From Anaeromonas sp052088025 (GTDB taxonomy: Bacteria; Bacillota; Clostridia; Tissierellales; SIT17): a stretch of DNA of 64,000 nucleotides. The notes beneath the pieces were generated by a model. That model did no database searches, was not told where the DNA came from, and saw only the letters and a list, made by a program, of their open reading frames with translations. The position numbers and the translations under genes were made by a program. The stretch spans positions 1 to 64,000 of the forward strand of contig NZ_JBQCYD010000001.1 in NCBI RefSeq assembly GCF_052088025.1. The letters are read 5' to 3'. Positions 8,522 to 16,919 of the stretch are shown here, one piece after another (positions within the stretch are counted from its first letter, which is position 1; the number at the start of each line of letters is the position of its first letter).

Positions 8522-9370
8522 ATGAATAATATTAAGCTTTTTTCTGATAGTACTTGTGATTTACCCAAGGAATTATTAGATGAATTAAATATCACTATAA
8601 TTCCCTTATATGTAGTGTTTGGTGAAGATTCTTATAAAGATGGAATAGATATGGATACTCATAATTTATATAAAAGAGTTGATAAGTTAAATAAATTACC
8701 TAAAACCTCTGCACCCTCTCCTTCAGATTTCTACAATGCTTTTAAACCATTTGTAGAAAATGGTGATTCTATAATATATATTGGATTATCCTCTGAATTA
8801 TCTTCTACAATTCTAAATGCAAAACTTACCAAAGATGAATTTGAAGATGCTGATATAAATATTATAGATTCTAAAAATCTTTCTGCTGGTATAGGACTTC
8901 TCTTATTAAAGGCAAATGAATTTATAAATAAAGGTATGAAATCAAAAGAAATAGTAAATGAAATAGAAAATATAATACCTAAGGTAAAAACCTTTTTTAT
9001 AGTAGATGATTTTGAATACTTGCATAAAGGTGGGAGATGTAGCAGTATACAATCTCTAGTGGGAGGATTACTTAAAATTAAACCTATTTTAAAAGTTAAT
9101 GATGGTAATATTCTTTTAGGTCAAAAACCACGTGGCAAAAAAAGAAAAGCTATTGATTTGGTTTTAAATAGTATCTATCAAAATAAAGATTCTATTGATT
9201 TAGATAGAATTATAGTTGGAGAATCAATGTCCTTAATTGATGCTGTATATATTAAAGAAGAACTAGAAAAAAATATGAATTTTAAAGAAATATTATTAAT
9301 AGAAGCAGGCTGTGTTATATCAAGTCATTGTGGAAAAAACACTTCTGGAATATATTATATAAAAAAATAA
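8522..9370 (+). CDS. DegV family fatty-acid-binding protein (second copy)
   Basis: A paralogue of the divergent gene, with IKLFSDSTCDLPKEL, KTSAPSPSDF, GLSSELSSTILNA and GGRCSSIQSLVGGLLKIKPIL. A GTG at 8513 is in frame, but it overlaps the ribosome site GGAAGGTG; ATG 8522, 8 bases after GGAAGG, is the better start and gives 282 aa. Different DegV paralogues can prefer different fatty acids, which may explain two copies; the sequence does not show the ligand. It ends at a hairpin shared with the convergent dehydrogenase. Confidence 0.92.
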   Translation: MNNIKLFSDSTCDLPKELLDELNITIIPLYVVFGEDSYKDGIDMDTHNLYKRVDKLNKLPKTSAPSPSDFYNAFKPFVENGDSIIYIGLSSELSSTILNAKLTKDEFEDADINIIDSKNLSAGIGLLLLKANEFINKGMKSKEIVNEIENIIPKVKTFFIVDDFEYLHKGGRCSSIQSLVGGLLKIKPILKVNDGNILLGQKPRGKKRKAIDLVLNSIYQNKDSIDLDRIIVGESMSLIDAVYIKEELEKNMNFKEILLIEAGCVISSHCGKNTSGIYYIKK

Positions 9371-9396
9371 AGGCTGAGTTCAGCCTTTATTTTTCT
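9366..9396 (+). terminator. bidirectional intrinsic terminator
   Basis: Hairpin AATAAAGGCTGA / TCAGCCTTTATT followed by a T-run, between convergent genes. Confidence 0.85.
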
Positions 9397-10343
9397 ATGT
9401 TTAACTTTTCTTTTAATTTATCTAACATATCTTTTGTCATTGCTTCTAAATCATATTTAGGATTCCAATCCCATTCCTTTTTTGCTGCACTATCATCTAA
9501 TGAATTTGGCCAAGAATTAGCGATTTTTTGTAAATCATTATTTACATCATAATCCATTGTAAATTCAGAAATATGTTTTTTAATTTCATTAGCTATCATT
9601 TCAGGATTAAAGCTCATAGCTGTTACATTAAATGCATTTCTATGCTTTAATTTGCTTGCATCAGCTTCTATTAAGTCAATAATAGCATTTATAGCATCTG
9701 GCATATACATCATATCCATATAAGTATCTTCATCAAGAGGACATGTGAATTTGCCTTTTTTAAGTGCTTCATAATATATATGAACTGCATAATCAGTAGT
9801 TCCTCCACCAGGAAGTGTAGAATAAGATATTAGTCCCGGGAAGCGAACTCCTCTTGTGTCTACTCCAAATTTCTCATAATAATAATCACATAAAAGCTCT
9901 CCTGATACCTTTGTAACACCATACATAGTGTTTGGTCTTTGAATAGTATCTTGTGGTGTATCATCCTTTGGAGTGTTTGGTCCAAAAGCTGCTATAGAAC
10001 TTGGAGTAAATACAGCACAGTTATTTTCACGTGCAACCTCAAGAACATTAAATAAACCATTCATATTAATTTCCCATGCTAATGATGGGTTTTTTTCTCC
10101 AACAGCTGAAAGTATTGCTGCTAAATTTATTATCCAATTAATTTCATGCTTTTTTACTATTTCATCTAATTTATCTGAATCTGTTATATCTAAAACTTCA
10201 AAAGGTCCTGATTCAACGACTATAGATTCTCTTTTGCTTAAATCGCTAGCAACTACATTTTCATTACCATAACGTTTTCTCAGTTCCATAGCAAGTTCAG
10301 AACCTATTTGTCCTAATGCTCCTGTAATTAAAAACTTTTTCAC
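9387..10343 (-). CDS. SDR-family L-threonine 3-dehydrogenase
   Basis: An NAD-dependent epimerase-like short-chain dehydrogenase that oxidises threonine to 2-amino-3-ketobutyrate. The Rossmann motif ITGALGQIGSEL is at the N-terminus, and the active-site YxxxK is in TMYGVTKVSGELL, preceded by TPQDTIQRP, a hallmark of SDR-type threonine dehydrogenases rather than UDP-sugar epimerases. GTG 10343 is preferred: GGAGG lies 8 bases upstream and the protein then begins VKKFLITGALG. A GTG 15 bases further upstream overlaps the ribosome site. Length is 318 aa. Confidence 0.87.
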   Translation of the reverse strand: MKKFLITGALGQIGSELAMELRKRYGNENVVASDLSKRESIVVESGPFEVLDITDSDKLDEIVKKHEINWIINLAAILSAVGEKNPSLAWEINMNGLFNVLEVARENNCAVFTPSSIAAFGPNTPKDDTPQDTIQRPNTMYGVTKVSGELLCDYYYEKFGVDTRGVRFPGLISYSTLPGGGTTDYAVHIYYEALKKGKFTCPLDEDTYMDMMYMPDAINAIIDLIEADASKLKHRNAFNVTAMSFNPEMIANEIKKHISEFTMDYDVNNDLQKIANSWPNSLDDSAAKKEWDWNPKYDLEAMTKDMLDKLKEKLNIEK

Positions 10344-10433
10344 ACTCGACACCTCCACTAAATTTTAATGCTTTATAAATAAAGAATAACTTAAAAATAA
10401 ATAAAAATCAAGTTATTATTATTTAATTAATTA

Positions 10434-10478
10434 AAAACACTTCCAAATAGATTATCTATTTGAAAGTGTTTTTTTGTT
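10434..10478 (-). terminator. intrinsic terminator after the opuA operon
   Basis: Inverted repeat AAACACTTTCAAATAGAT / ATCTATTTGGAAGTGTTT followed by TTTTAATT on the minus strand. On the plus strand it also ends in a T-run, but no plus gene precedes it. Confidence 0.8.
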
Positions 10479-10499
10479 AAAGTTAGGGTTTTTTATATA

Positions 10500-11396
10500 T
10501 TATTTTTCCTCTGGTATCCAACCATTTACTAATTCTTCATTTTCATTCATCCATTCTTTTGCTACCTCTAATGGTTCTTTATCACTATCAGATATTTCGC
10601 CCATTAATCCACCAAGTTGGTCATCATTCATTTTAAAATTTTCTAAAAAAGTTGCAACTTCTGGCATATCTTCTTTTATGTTTTTTCTAGCTATAGTATG
10701 AATTGTTTCACTTTCACCATATACTTTTTTAGGATCTTCTAAAAATTTAAGATCATATCTTGAAAATTTCCAATGTGGTGTCCAACCTGTAACTATAATA
10801 GGTTTTTCATCTTTAATTGCAGATGATAATTCTGTAGTCATAACTGGTCCACTACTCTCTAGAAGCTCAAAATCTAAATCATATTCTTCTATAGCTTCTC
10901 CTGAAGCTTTCATTATTCCAGCTCCAGAGTCAATTCCAACTATTTGTCCTTCAAATAAATCTTTATTCTCATTTAATTCTTCTATTGAATCAACATCTAC
11001 ATATGACGGTACAACAAGACCAATTTTAGCATTTTCATAATTTGGACCTAAATCTGCTACATCATCACCAAATTGATCCATAAAATCACCATGAGTTAAC
11101 GGTAACCAACCATCTAAAAATGCATCATAATCACCTTCTGCAAGTGATGTATATATAAGCCCTGGTTCTGCTGTAGTTGATTCTACATCATAACCCATTT
11201 TCTCTTCTAAGATAGCTTCTGCTAAATTAGTCATTGCTACACCTTCTGCCCAGTTTACCATTGCAAGTTTAACTTCCCCTTTGCTATCATCACCTGAACC
11301 ATCGCTAGCTGTATTATCACCATCATCACCACATGCTGATAATACTACAGTCATACTTAATAAAATTACTAAAAATATACTTCCTAATTTTTTCAT
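10500..11396 (-). CDS. opuAC: glycine betaine/proline-betaine ABC transporter, substrate-binding lipoprotein
   Basis: A membrane-anchored binding protein delivering compatible solutes to the transporter. The signal peptide ends in lipobox LSAC at about residue 21, then an acidic linker. The mature domain has NWAEGVAMTNLAEAI, EPGLIYTSLAEGDYDAF and DGWLPLTHGDF, typical OpuAC-type segments with ligand-binding aromatics. It is the last of three same-strand genes (ATPase, permease, binding protein), ends at a strong terminator and starts behind AGGAGG. Confidence 0.93.
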   Translation of the reverse strand: MKKLGSIFLVILLSMTVVLSACGDDGDNTASDGSGDDSKGEVKLAMVNWAEGVAMTNLAEAILEEKMGYDVESTTAEPGLIYTSLAEGDYDAFLDGWLPLTHGDFMDQFGDDVADLGPNYENAKIGLVVPSYVDVDSIEELNENKDLFEGQIVGIDSGAGIMKASGEAIEEYDLDFELLESSGPVMTTELSSAIKDEKPIIVTGWTPHWKFSRYDLKFLEDPKKVYGESETIHTIARKNIKEDMPEVATFLENFKMNDDQLGGLMGEISDSDKEPLEVAKEWMNENEELVNGWIPEEK

Positions 11397-11417
11397 AATT
11401 ACCTCCTATTTTTTTAT

Positions 11418-12248
11418 TTATTTATTTTTTCCTAAACTTCCCAATCCTTGAGTTATCCTATCTAAAACCATAGCTAAAATAACTACTGCAAGTCCACCTT
11501 CAAAACCAAGTCCTATTTTATATTCTTGTATTCCACGAAGCACTATTTTTCCAAGTCCTCCAGAACCTATCATTGCTGATATTACAACCATAGATAAAGC
11601 AAGAAGTGTAGTTTGATTTATACCAGCTAAAATTGTTGGCATAGCTATAGGTATCTGTACTTTAAATAGCATTTGTTTTGAAGTAGATCCAAATGCTATA
11701 GCAGCTTCTACAACTTCTTTTGGCACTTGTCTTATAGCTAAATTTGTAAGTCTTACAACTGGTGGCATTGAAAATATTATAGTAGCAAAGGCACCAGGTA
11801 CTTTACCTAAGCTAAAAAATAAAACTGCCGGTATTAAATATACAAATGCTGGCATAGTTTGCATAAAGTCTAAAACAGGCCTTAATATTTTATCCACTAT
11901 ATCATTTTTCGATGCAAGTATTCCAAGTGGTATACCTATTATTAAAGTTATTATAACTGAACTAAGTACCAGAGCAAGCGTAGAAATCGTATCTGGCCAT
12001 AATTCCATAGCATCTATTAGTAATAGACCCAATATTGAAAATATTGCAGTGCCCTTGCCAGCTACCTTCCAAGCTATTAATCCTATTATCAAAATCAATA
12101 AAATACTTGGTATAAAGTTAAGTGCACTTTCTAAACCTTCAATAGATCCTTCTAAAATATTTTTAATAAAATCAAACAAAAATTCAAAAGTATCTTGTAA
12201 CCATAAAACAAATTTTTCAAAATATGGTCCTATATGAAATGTAAACAT
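11418..12248 (-). CDS. opuAB: glycine betaine ABC transporter permease
   Basis: An integral membrane subunit of 276 aa with about six hydrophobic segments. The binding-protein-dependent permease motif is visible (EVVEAAIAFGSTSKQMLFKVQIPIAMPTILAGI), the coupling site for the ATPase. The N-terminal stretch FVLWLQDTFEFLFDFIKNIL matches OpuAB/ProW proteins. It starts 1 base after the ATPase stop and is followed 21 bases later by the binding protein, so the three are one operon. Confidence 0.93.
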   Translation of the reverse strand: MFTFHIGPYFEKFVLWLQDTFEFLFDFIKNILEGSIEGLESALNFIPSILLILIIGLIAWKVAGKGTAIFSILGLLLIDAMELWPDTISTLALVLSSVIITLIIGIPLGILASKNDIVDKILRPVLDFMQTMPAFVYLIPAVLFFSLGKVPGAFATIIFSMPPVVRLTNLAIRQVPKEVVEAAIAFGSTSKQMLFKVQIPIAMPTILAGINQTTLLALSMVVISAMIGSGGLGKIVLRGIQEYKIGLGFEGGLAVVILAMVLDRITQGLGSLGKNK

Positions 12249-12249
12249 A

Positions 12250-13434
12250 TTATGATTCCTCCCCTACTATTCCAAGTATTATTGATGCTCTTACAATTAT
12301 TCCAAGTAATACATTCTCACCATCTACTACTGCAATTGGATAATCTGAGCTTTTGGCCATAGGTAATAAATCAATTATTTGCTGATCAGGGGAAGCTTTA
12401 GGTACCTCTTTTATCAATATATTATCTAATGATTTTTCTTCTTTTTCTATAGCTTTTATAGCATCCCCTATTGTAACTATTCCTTGTAATTTTTTGTTTT
12501 TATCAGTTACATATACGCTGCTAAATTCATTTTCTTTCATTTTTCTTACAGCTGCTCTTGGTCCATCTTTTGAAGATACTAAAGCTTCTGGATTTCTCAT
12601 TATAGCCTCAGCTGTAACAACTCTTGATCTATCTACATCTTGAACAAATTCTTTCACATAATCATTTGCAGGGTTTGTAAGTATATCTTCACTTGTTCCT
12701 ATTTGAACTATTACACCATCTTTCATTACTGCTATTCTATCACCTAATTTTAGTGCTTCATCTAAATCATGAGTAATAAAAATGATAGTTTTATGCATTT
12801 TTGCTTGCAGTGCTAAAAGTTCATCTTGCATTTCTTTTTTAATAAGTGGATCAAGTGCGCTAAAGGCTTCATCCATTAATAATATATCTGGATCATTTGC
12901 AAGGGCACGGGCAAGTCCTACTCTTTGTTTCATACCTCCACTTAATTCATCTGGCATGCTTTCTTCATAGCCTTTAAGACCAACAAGCTCTATAGCTTCT
13001 ATTGCTTTAGCTTTCCTTTTTTCTTTTTCTACATCTTGAACTTCTAATCCATATTCTACATTCGAAAGAATATTTCTATGTGGAAATAACCCAAAGTTTT
13101 GAAATACCATTGATATTTTTTTTCTTCTTATTTCTCTTAACTTATCTTTATCTGCTTTAACTATATCTTGGCCATCTATTAGAATTTCTCCCTGTGTAGG
13201 TTCTATCAATCTATTTAGACATCTTATCAAAGTAGATTTCCCACTACCAGATAAACCCATAATTACAAAAAATTCATCTTTTTCAACCGAAAAACTAGCA
13301 TCATTTATTCCTACTGTATTTCCAGTTGTCTTTAAAATTTCTTCTTTGCTCATCCCCTTTTCTAGCAATGGAAATGCTTTTTTAGGTTTATTACCAAATA
13401 TTTTATAAACATCTTTTACTTCAACTACTGACAT
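12250..13434 (-). CDS. opuAA: glycine betaine ABC transporter ATP-binding protein with CBS domains
   Basis: The ATPase of the osmoprotectant importer. Walker A GLSGSGKST, signature LSGGMKQRVGLARAL and Walker B ILLMDEAFSALDP are intact, and the OpuAA/ProV extension KKAFPLLEKGMSKEEI precedes Walker A. Two CBS-type segments at the C-terminus (about residues 275-390) are the part known in OpuA to sense ionic strength. ATG 13434 is chosen because AAAGGAGG precedes it; the TTG at 13455 in the same frame contains that ribosome site. Length is 394 aa. Confidence 0.94.
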   Translation of the reverse strand: MSVVEVKDVYKIFGNKPKKAFPLLEKGMSKEEILKTTGNTVGINDASFSVEKDEFFVIMGLSGSGKSTLIRCLNRLIEPTQGEILIDGQDIVKADKDKLREIRRKKISMVFQNFGLFPHRNILSNVEYGLEVQDVEKEKRKAKAIEAIELVGLKGYEESMPDELSGGMKQRVGLARALANDPDILLMDEAFSALDPLIKKEMQDELLALQAKMHKTIIFITHDLDEALKLGDRIAVMKDGVIVQIGTSEDILTNPANDYVKEFVQDVDRSRVVTAEAIMRNPEALVSSKDGPRAAVRKMKENEFSSVYVTDKNKKLQGIVTIGDAIKAIEKEEKSLDNILIKEVPKASPDQQIIDLLPMAKSSDYPIAVVDGENVLLGIIVRASIILGIVGEES

Positions 13435-13486
13435 TAAATTCCTCCTTTTATTCAATTTTAACGTTCATTTTAACTGACATCTATAA

Positions 13487-13516
13487 ATGCTAACAAATAA
13501 AAACACGTATGTCAAA
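13487..13516 (-). promoter_or_regulatory. candidate promoter of the opuA operon
   Basis: TTGACA at 13511-13516 on the minus strand with TAGCAT 18 bases downstream, about 55 bases before the ribosome site. The -35 is perfect and the -10 is weak. An ATACGTGT element just after the -35 also occurs in the promoter at 14275-14303. Confidence 0.4.
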
Positions 13517-13567
13517 TTCATTATAGGTTTTAAAGTTCGTTTTATTGTAAGATTAACTTAAGAAAAA

Positions 13568-13612
13568 AATGATGTAGCTTAATATTTTTATTAAGCTACA
13601 TCATTTTATAAG
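13568..13612 (-). terminator. intrinsic terminator
   Basis: Hairpin AAATGATGTAGCTTAATA / TATTAAGCTACATCATTT at the end of the unknown minus-strand gene, followed by a T-rich stretch on the minus strand. Confidence 0.85.
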
Positions 13613-14248
13613 CTCTCGCCTTTGTATATATCTATCTTTGATTAAATCTAATTCTATGTTAGAATATTTTTTTGAACTCTTAAGTTCTTTTAATTCTCTA
13701 TTTAATTCTTCTTTTATTATTTCTTTTGCAAGTTCTTTATCCTTTTTCTTTATAAATTCTGGTTCATTTAAAGCTAAATATTTTATAGCTTCTTTAATTT
13801 CATTGTTGATAAAACCATTCAAAGATTTATATCTATTAGTTTTTTCTTCTATTCTTTTTTCATAAATATTTTTAAGTATTATTTTATGATAATATTTTAA
13901 TAATTTAATAGATTCTTCTGTCAAAGCAAATATTGAAATTGAGTCATTACATCTTTTATTTTCAAATTTATTTTTAAGTTTTTCAGGGATTTTTTCCTTC
14001 ACATTTGTTCTTTCTATAACATATTTTTTCCCCCTATAATTATAAGTTTCTATAATAACCATAGGATTTATATTTTTTTTGATTTTAGAATCTATTCTGA
14101 ACTGTTTATCATTAAATATAATTCCAGAATAATCTTTACAATAATAATAAATAACACCTTCTACTAAAATGTGCTTTTTTGAAATTTGTCCCCACATTTC
14201 TGCTGCTAAATCATCACTGATATCCTCTAAATTAAATTTTTTCTTCAT
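13601..14248 (-). CDS. hypothetical protein, 215 aa
   Basis: I do not recognise a family. The first about 90 residues contain several beta-like segments (VEGVIYYYCKDYSGIIFNDKQF, VIIETYNYRGKKYVIERT); the remainder is lysine/glutamate-rich and probably helical, with KEIIKEELNRELKELKSSKK near the end. There is no signal peptide or membrane segment. A good promoter and an AGAGGAG ribosome site precede it and a strong terminator follows, so it is a monocistronic, probably cytoplasmic gene. Confidence 0.72.
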   Translation of the reverse strand: MKKKFNLEDISDDLAAEMWGQISKKHILVEGVIYYYCKDYSGIIFNDKQFRIDSKIKKNINPMVIIETYNYRGKKYVIERTNVKEKIPEKLKNKFENKRCNDSISIFALTEESIKLLKYYHKIILKNIYEKRIEEKTNRYKSLNGFINNEIKEAIKYLALNEPEFIKKKDKELAKEIIKEELNRELKELKSSKKYSNIELDLIKDRYIQRRELIK

Positions 14249-14274
14249 AATTCTAATCCCACTCCTCTAATAAA

Positions 14275-14303
14275 AGAATAGAACACGTATTCGTTATTGT
14301 CAA
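14275..14303 (-). promoter_or_regulatory. sigma-A-type promoter
   Basis: TTGACA (14298-14303) and TATTCT (14275-14280) on the minus strand with a 17-base spacer, directly upstream of the 215-aa gene. The spacer contains ATACGTGT, also seen in the opuA promoter. Confidence 0.6.
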
Positions 14304-14397
14304 GAGTTTTTTTGTTAAAATATATATGAACTTATTTGCTTGTAATTTCATGTCATTTGTAATAAAATTTTATATTATAATAAAAAGGTGGGCTTAT

Positions 14398-14706
14398 ATG
14401 GATACAATTAATCAATTTATAAAATATATCAAGTTAGATGAAGAAAAAAGGATCCTCTTAGCAGTTCAAAATCAATATGAATCTTTTTTAGGAGAAAAAG
14501 AAAGCAAGAAAATGATATTAGATGGCATAAAATCAATCTTAGGTGATGATTTTAAGAAATTAGAAATAGGTAAAAATATTGCAAGAATTACTGTAGTAGA
14601 AGGAAAAGAAGAAGAATCAATGGAAAAAATTAATGAAGAACTTGTAAAGGGACTTGAAATGGCAATGGCTTTTATGAGCCAAATGCAAAATAAGGATAAT
14701 CAATAA
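14398..14706 (+). CDS. hypothetical protein, 102 aa
   Basis: Unrecognised. ATG 14398 behind AAAGGTGGG is preferred to an in-frame start at 14326 that has no ribosome site. The protein is charged and mixed helical with one beta-like segment (IARITVVEGKEEE), ending in a Met/Gln-rich tail (MAMAFMSQMQN). There is no signal or membrane segment. It is followed at once by a hairpin terminator built partly from its last codons. Confidence 0.68.
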   Translation: MDTINQFIKYIKLDEEKRILLAVQNQYESFLGEKESKKMILDGIKSILGDDFKKLEIGKNIARITVVEGKEEESMEKINEELVKGLEMAMAFMSQMQNKDNQ

Positions 14707-14728
14707 TTGATTATCCTTATTTTTATAT
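14690..14728 (+). terminator. intrinsic terminator
   Basis: AAGGATAATCAAT / ATTGATTATCCTT hairpin followed by ATTTTTAT at the end of the 102-aa gene. Confidence 0.85.
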
Positions 14729-14799
14729 AAAAATGTATAATATTATAAAATTAAGTAATACTATTAATATACAAATTTAGTATATTAGGAGGTTTTATA

Positions 14800-15000
14800 G
14801 TGGATAGATTTGCTCTAATACTTGTAATTGTAGGAGCACTTAATTGGGCTTTAATTGCATTATTTCAGTTTGATTTAGTTGCTTCATTATTTGGTGGCCA
14901 AGGAGCTTTTTTAAGTAGAGTAGTATATGGGTTAGTAGGACTTGCAGGATTATATTGTATCTCACTTTTATTTAGAGATAGAAATATAGTAGCTGAATAA
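14800..15000 (+). CDS. DUF378 family small membrane protein
   Basis: A 66-aa protein with two hydrophobic helices: residues 3-27 (FALILVIVGALNWALIALFQF) and 38-58 (SRVVYGLVGLAGLYCISLLF). The GALNWALIALF-FDLVA pattern is the DUF378 (YuzA-like) signature. Function is unknown in all members. GTG 14800 is the start, 7 bases after AGGAGG. A hairpin follows the stop. Confidence 0.88.
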   Translation: MDRFALILVIVGALNWALIALFQFDLVASLFGGQGAFLSRVVYGLVGLAGLYCISLLFRDRNIVAE

Positions 15001-15001
15001 T

Positions 15002-15038
15002 AAAGAGGTCGGATAATACACCCGACCTCTTTATTTGT
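15002..15038 (+). terminator. bidirectional intrinsic terminator
   Basis: AAAGAGGTCGG / CCGACCTCTTT hairpin with a T-rich tail, between the DUF378 gene and the convergent gene ending at 15041. Confidence 0.88.
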
Positions 15039-15040
15039 TT

Positions 15041-15592
15041 TTAAGGAGCTTTTAATGTATTTATTACTTTTTCAACTTTAATTACTTTTTTATTAATGTC
15101 ATTTCTAAGTACAGGTTTAAAGCAATTCATGAAAGATATGGCAGAATCTAGTTTATTTATTTCTTTGTTCTTAGTTAAACTTCTATGTCTTTGTATATTT
15201 TCTTTTGCTTTATATATATTCCTCTTTGTATTTAAAACCTTTGAAATCAATTCTTTGCTCTTTCCATCACTATATGCACCAATATTTTCTAATATCTTTT
15301 CTTTTTTATCAATGCTCGATAAATTTATTTGACTTTCAATTAAACCATTATATCTTTCTGATCTTATTCTGTTTACCTTATTTAATACATCAAATACATC
15401 TTCTACTTTTGATAAAACAATTTGTTGATTTTCTGGAAAATACCTTTTCACACTTTCCATAAGTTCTATTTGATTTCTATAATCTCTATCAAGTTTCAAT
15501 TTCTTTATATCAAATTTCTCTATATCAAAATTAATATATTTCTTATCTATTAAAAAATATATGGGAATTAAAGCAACTAATATCTTTTTCAA
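15041..15592 (-). CDS. hypothetical membrane-anchored helical protein
   Basis: Unrecognised, 183 aa from TTG 15592, which sits 8 bases after AGAGG; the GTG nine bases upstream abuts the ribosome site. An N-terminal hydrophobic segment (ILVALIPIYFLI) may be a membrane anchor or uncleaved signal, and the rest is strongly charged and predicted helical. It lies 72 bases downstream of the CYTH gene on the same strand and could be the last gene of that cluster. Confidence 0.68.
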   Translation of the reverse strand: MKKILVALIPIYFLIDKKYINFDIEKFDIKKLKLDRDYRNQIELMESVKRYFPENQQIVLSKVEDVFDVLNKVNRIRSERYNGLIESQINLSSIDKKEKILENIGAYSDGKSKELISKVLNTKRNIYKAKENIQRHRSLTKNKEINKLDSAISFMNCFKPVLRNDINKKVIKVEKVINTLKAP

Positions 15593-15663
15593 ATTTCTCA
15601 CCTCTTTTCATTTATAAAATCCATATAATTATAATATGTCATTTATAAATAAAGTGTGAAAAA

Positions 15664-16209
15664 TCATTCTAAACCTTTATCACGCCTAAGTTCTGTAATA
15701 GACTTTGTAGTTATATATTTTTTATTTAAATCAAGTAATCTTATAGCTTTATCTAAGTCCTTTTTACCTTGTATTTCTATTTCCATATAAGTATCTGGGT
15801 AGGTATCTTCATCCCAAGAATCTATTTCAAATAAAATATCTTCATATTGATAGGATATCCTTTCTTTATATCCTATGTAATTAGTAACAAGCCCTAACAT
15901 TTTAAATATATCAAACATATTATCTTCATTGTCTATATTGACTTCAATTTCTTTATTTTCTCTATATGTTTCATCTGATAATATTGTCTTTAATGTTATC
16001 TTTTTTTTATATTCATTATTTATATTATTTTTACTAGTTCTTATTCTTAAGTATCCATTATATTTATTTTCTATTCTTTTATCTAAAGTATCTAGTATTA
16101 TGTTTTTTTGGTTTTCTTCTTTTATTTTTTTTGCACCTATTTTTTCTAATTTTTCTATCATCTCTATTTTATTTATTCCAAGCACCTTTACTTCAAGTTC
16201 TTTAGTCAC
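15664..16209 (-). CDS. CYTH domain protein (class IV adenylate cyclase/triphosphatase fold)
   Basis: CYTH proteins form an eight-stranded tunnel that binds triphosphates with metal; members include triphosphatases and CyaB-type cyclases. The N-terminal ELEVKVLGI supplies the ExExK metal/phosphate motif. Later basic and acidic strands (GYLRIRTSKN, KKKITLKT, FEIDSWDED, YMEIEIQG) follow the family pattern. Length (181 aa) fits a single domain. GTG 16209 follows AGAGGTGAC, 10 bases after the phosphoesterase stop. Which triphosphate it uses is not visible. Confidence 0.87.
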   Translation of the reverse strand: MTKELEVKVLGINKIEMIEKLEKIGAKKIKEENQKNIILDTLDKRIENKYNGYLRIRTSKNNINNEYKKKITLKTILSDETYRENKEIEVNIDNEDNMFDIFKMLGLVTNYIGYKERISYQYEDILFEIDSWDEDTYPDTYMEIEIQGKKDLDKAIRLLDLNKKYITTKSITELRRDKGLE

Positions 16210-16219
16210 AATGTCACCT

Positions 16220-16906
16220 CTATTCTAAAATTTTTATAGGATTAAAATTTATATAATCACTTGCTATACATTTGAAACTTATTCCATCAAATATTCCTTC
16301 TTTTATATGTTTATGTCCTTCTCCATGAAGATGCCCATATACACATATATCTACATTATGTTCTTTCATTATACCTACAAATTCATTTGTATTTCCTGAT
16401 ATATTAAAGGGCGGATAATGTATCATTACTATCTTTTTTTTCATATTTTTTATTTGCTTTAAAGATAATTCTAATCTATTCATTTCTCTATCAAATATCT
16501 TATTATCTTTTTCTTTGAATTCATCACTATCTTTTGGTATCCAACCTCTAGTACCAGCAATACCTATATCATTGTATTTAAAACCATCATTATATAAGAA
16601 ATGAATATTTCTAAGATCTAAAGCATTTAATTTAGCTTTAGTTTCCCACCAATAATCATGATTTCCTTTAGAAATCACTTTATGTCCTGGAAGTTTTTCT
16701 ATTTTTTCAAGATCTATTTTAGCTTCTTTTAATTTAAGGCCCCAACTTATATCACCAGCTAATAGGATTAAATCTTCTTCATTTATTTTTTTTATCCAAT
16801 TATCAAAAATATTTTTTTCATGATTTTTCCATTTAGAATCAAATATATCCATAGGTTTATCTCCAATAGGATCTAAATGTAAATCTGCAATTGCATATAT
16901 AGCCAT
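16220..16906 (-). CDS. metallophosphoesterase
   Basis: A calcineurin-like phosphoesterase with every metal motif: IADLHLD, LAGDISWG, GNHDYWW, MIHYPPF and YGHLHG. Length is 228 aa from ATG 16906 behind AGAGGTGG. A start 39 bases further upstream would overlap the preceding gene and lacks a ribosome site. No signal peptide. It follows the YhaO/YhaN-like pair by 13 bases, so it is probably co-transcribed with them. Substrate is unknown; nucleotide or nucleic acid is plausible from context. Confidence 0.9.
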   Translation of the reverse strand: MAIYAIADLHLDPIGDKPMDIFDSKWKNHEKNIFDNWIKKINEEDLILLAGDISWGLKLKEAKIDLEKIEKLPGHKVISKGNHDYWWETKAKLNALDLRNIHFLYNDGFKYNDIGIAGTRGWIPKDSDEFKEKDNKIFDREMNRLELSLKQIKNMKKKIVMIHYPPFNISGNTNEFVGIMKEHNVDICVYGHLHGEGHKHIKEGIFDGISFKCIASDYINFNPIKILE

Positions 16907-16919
16907 CTTACCACCTCTA

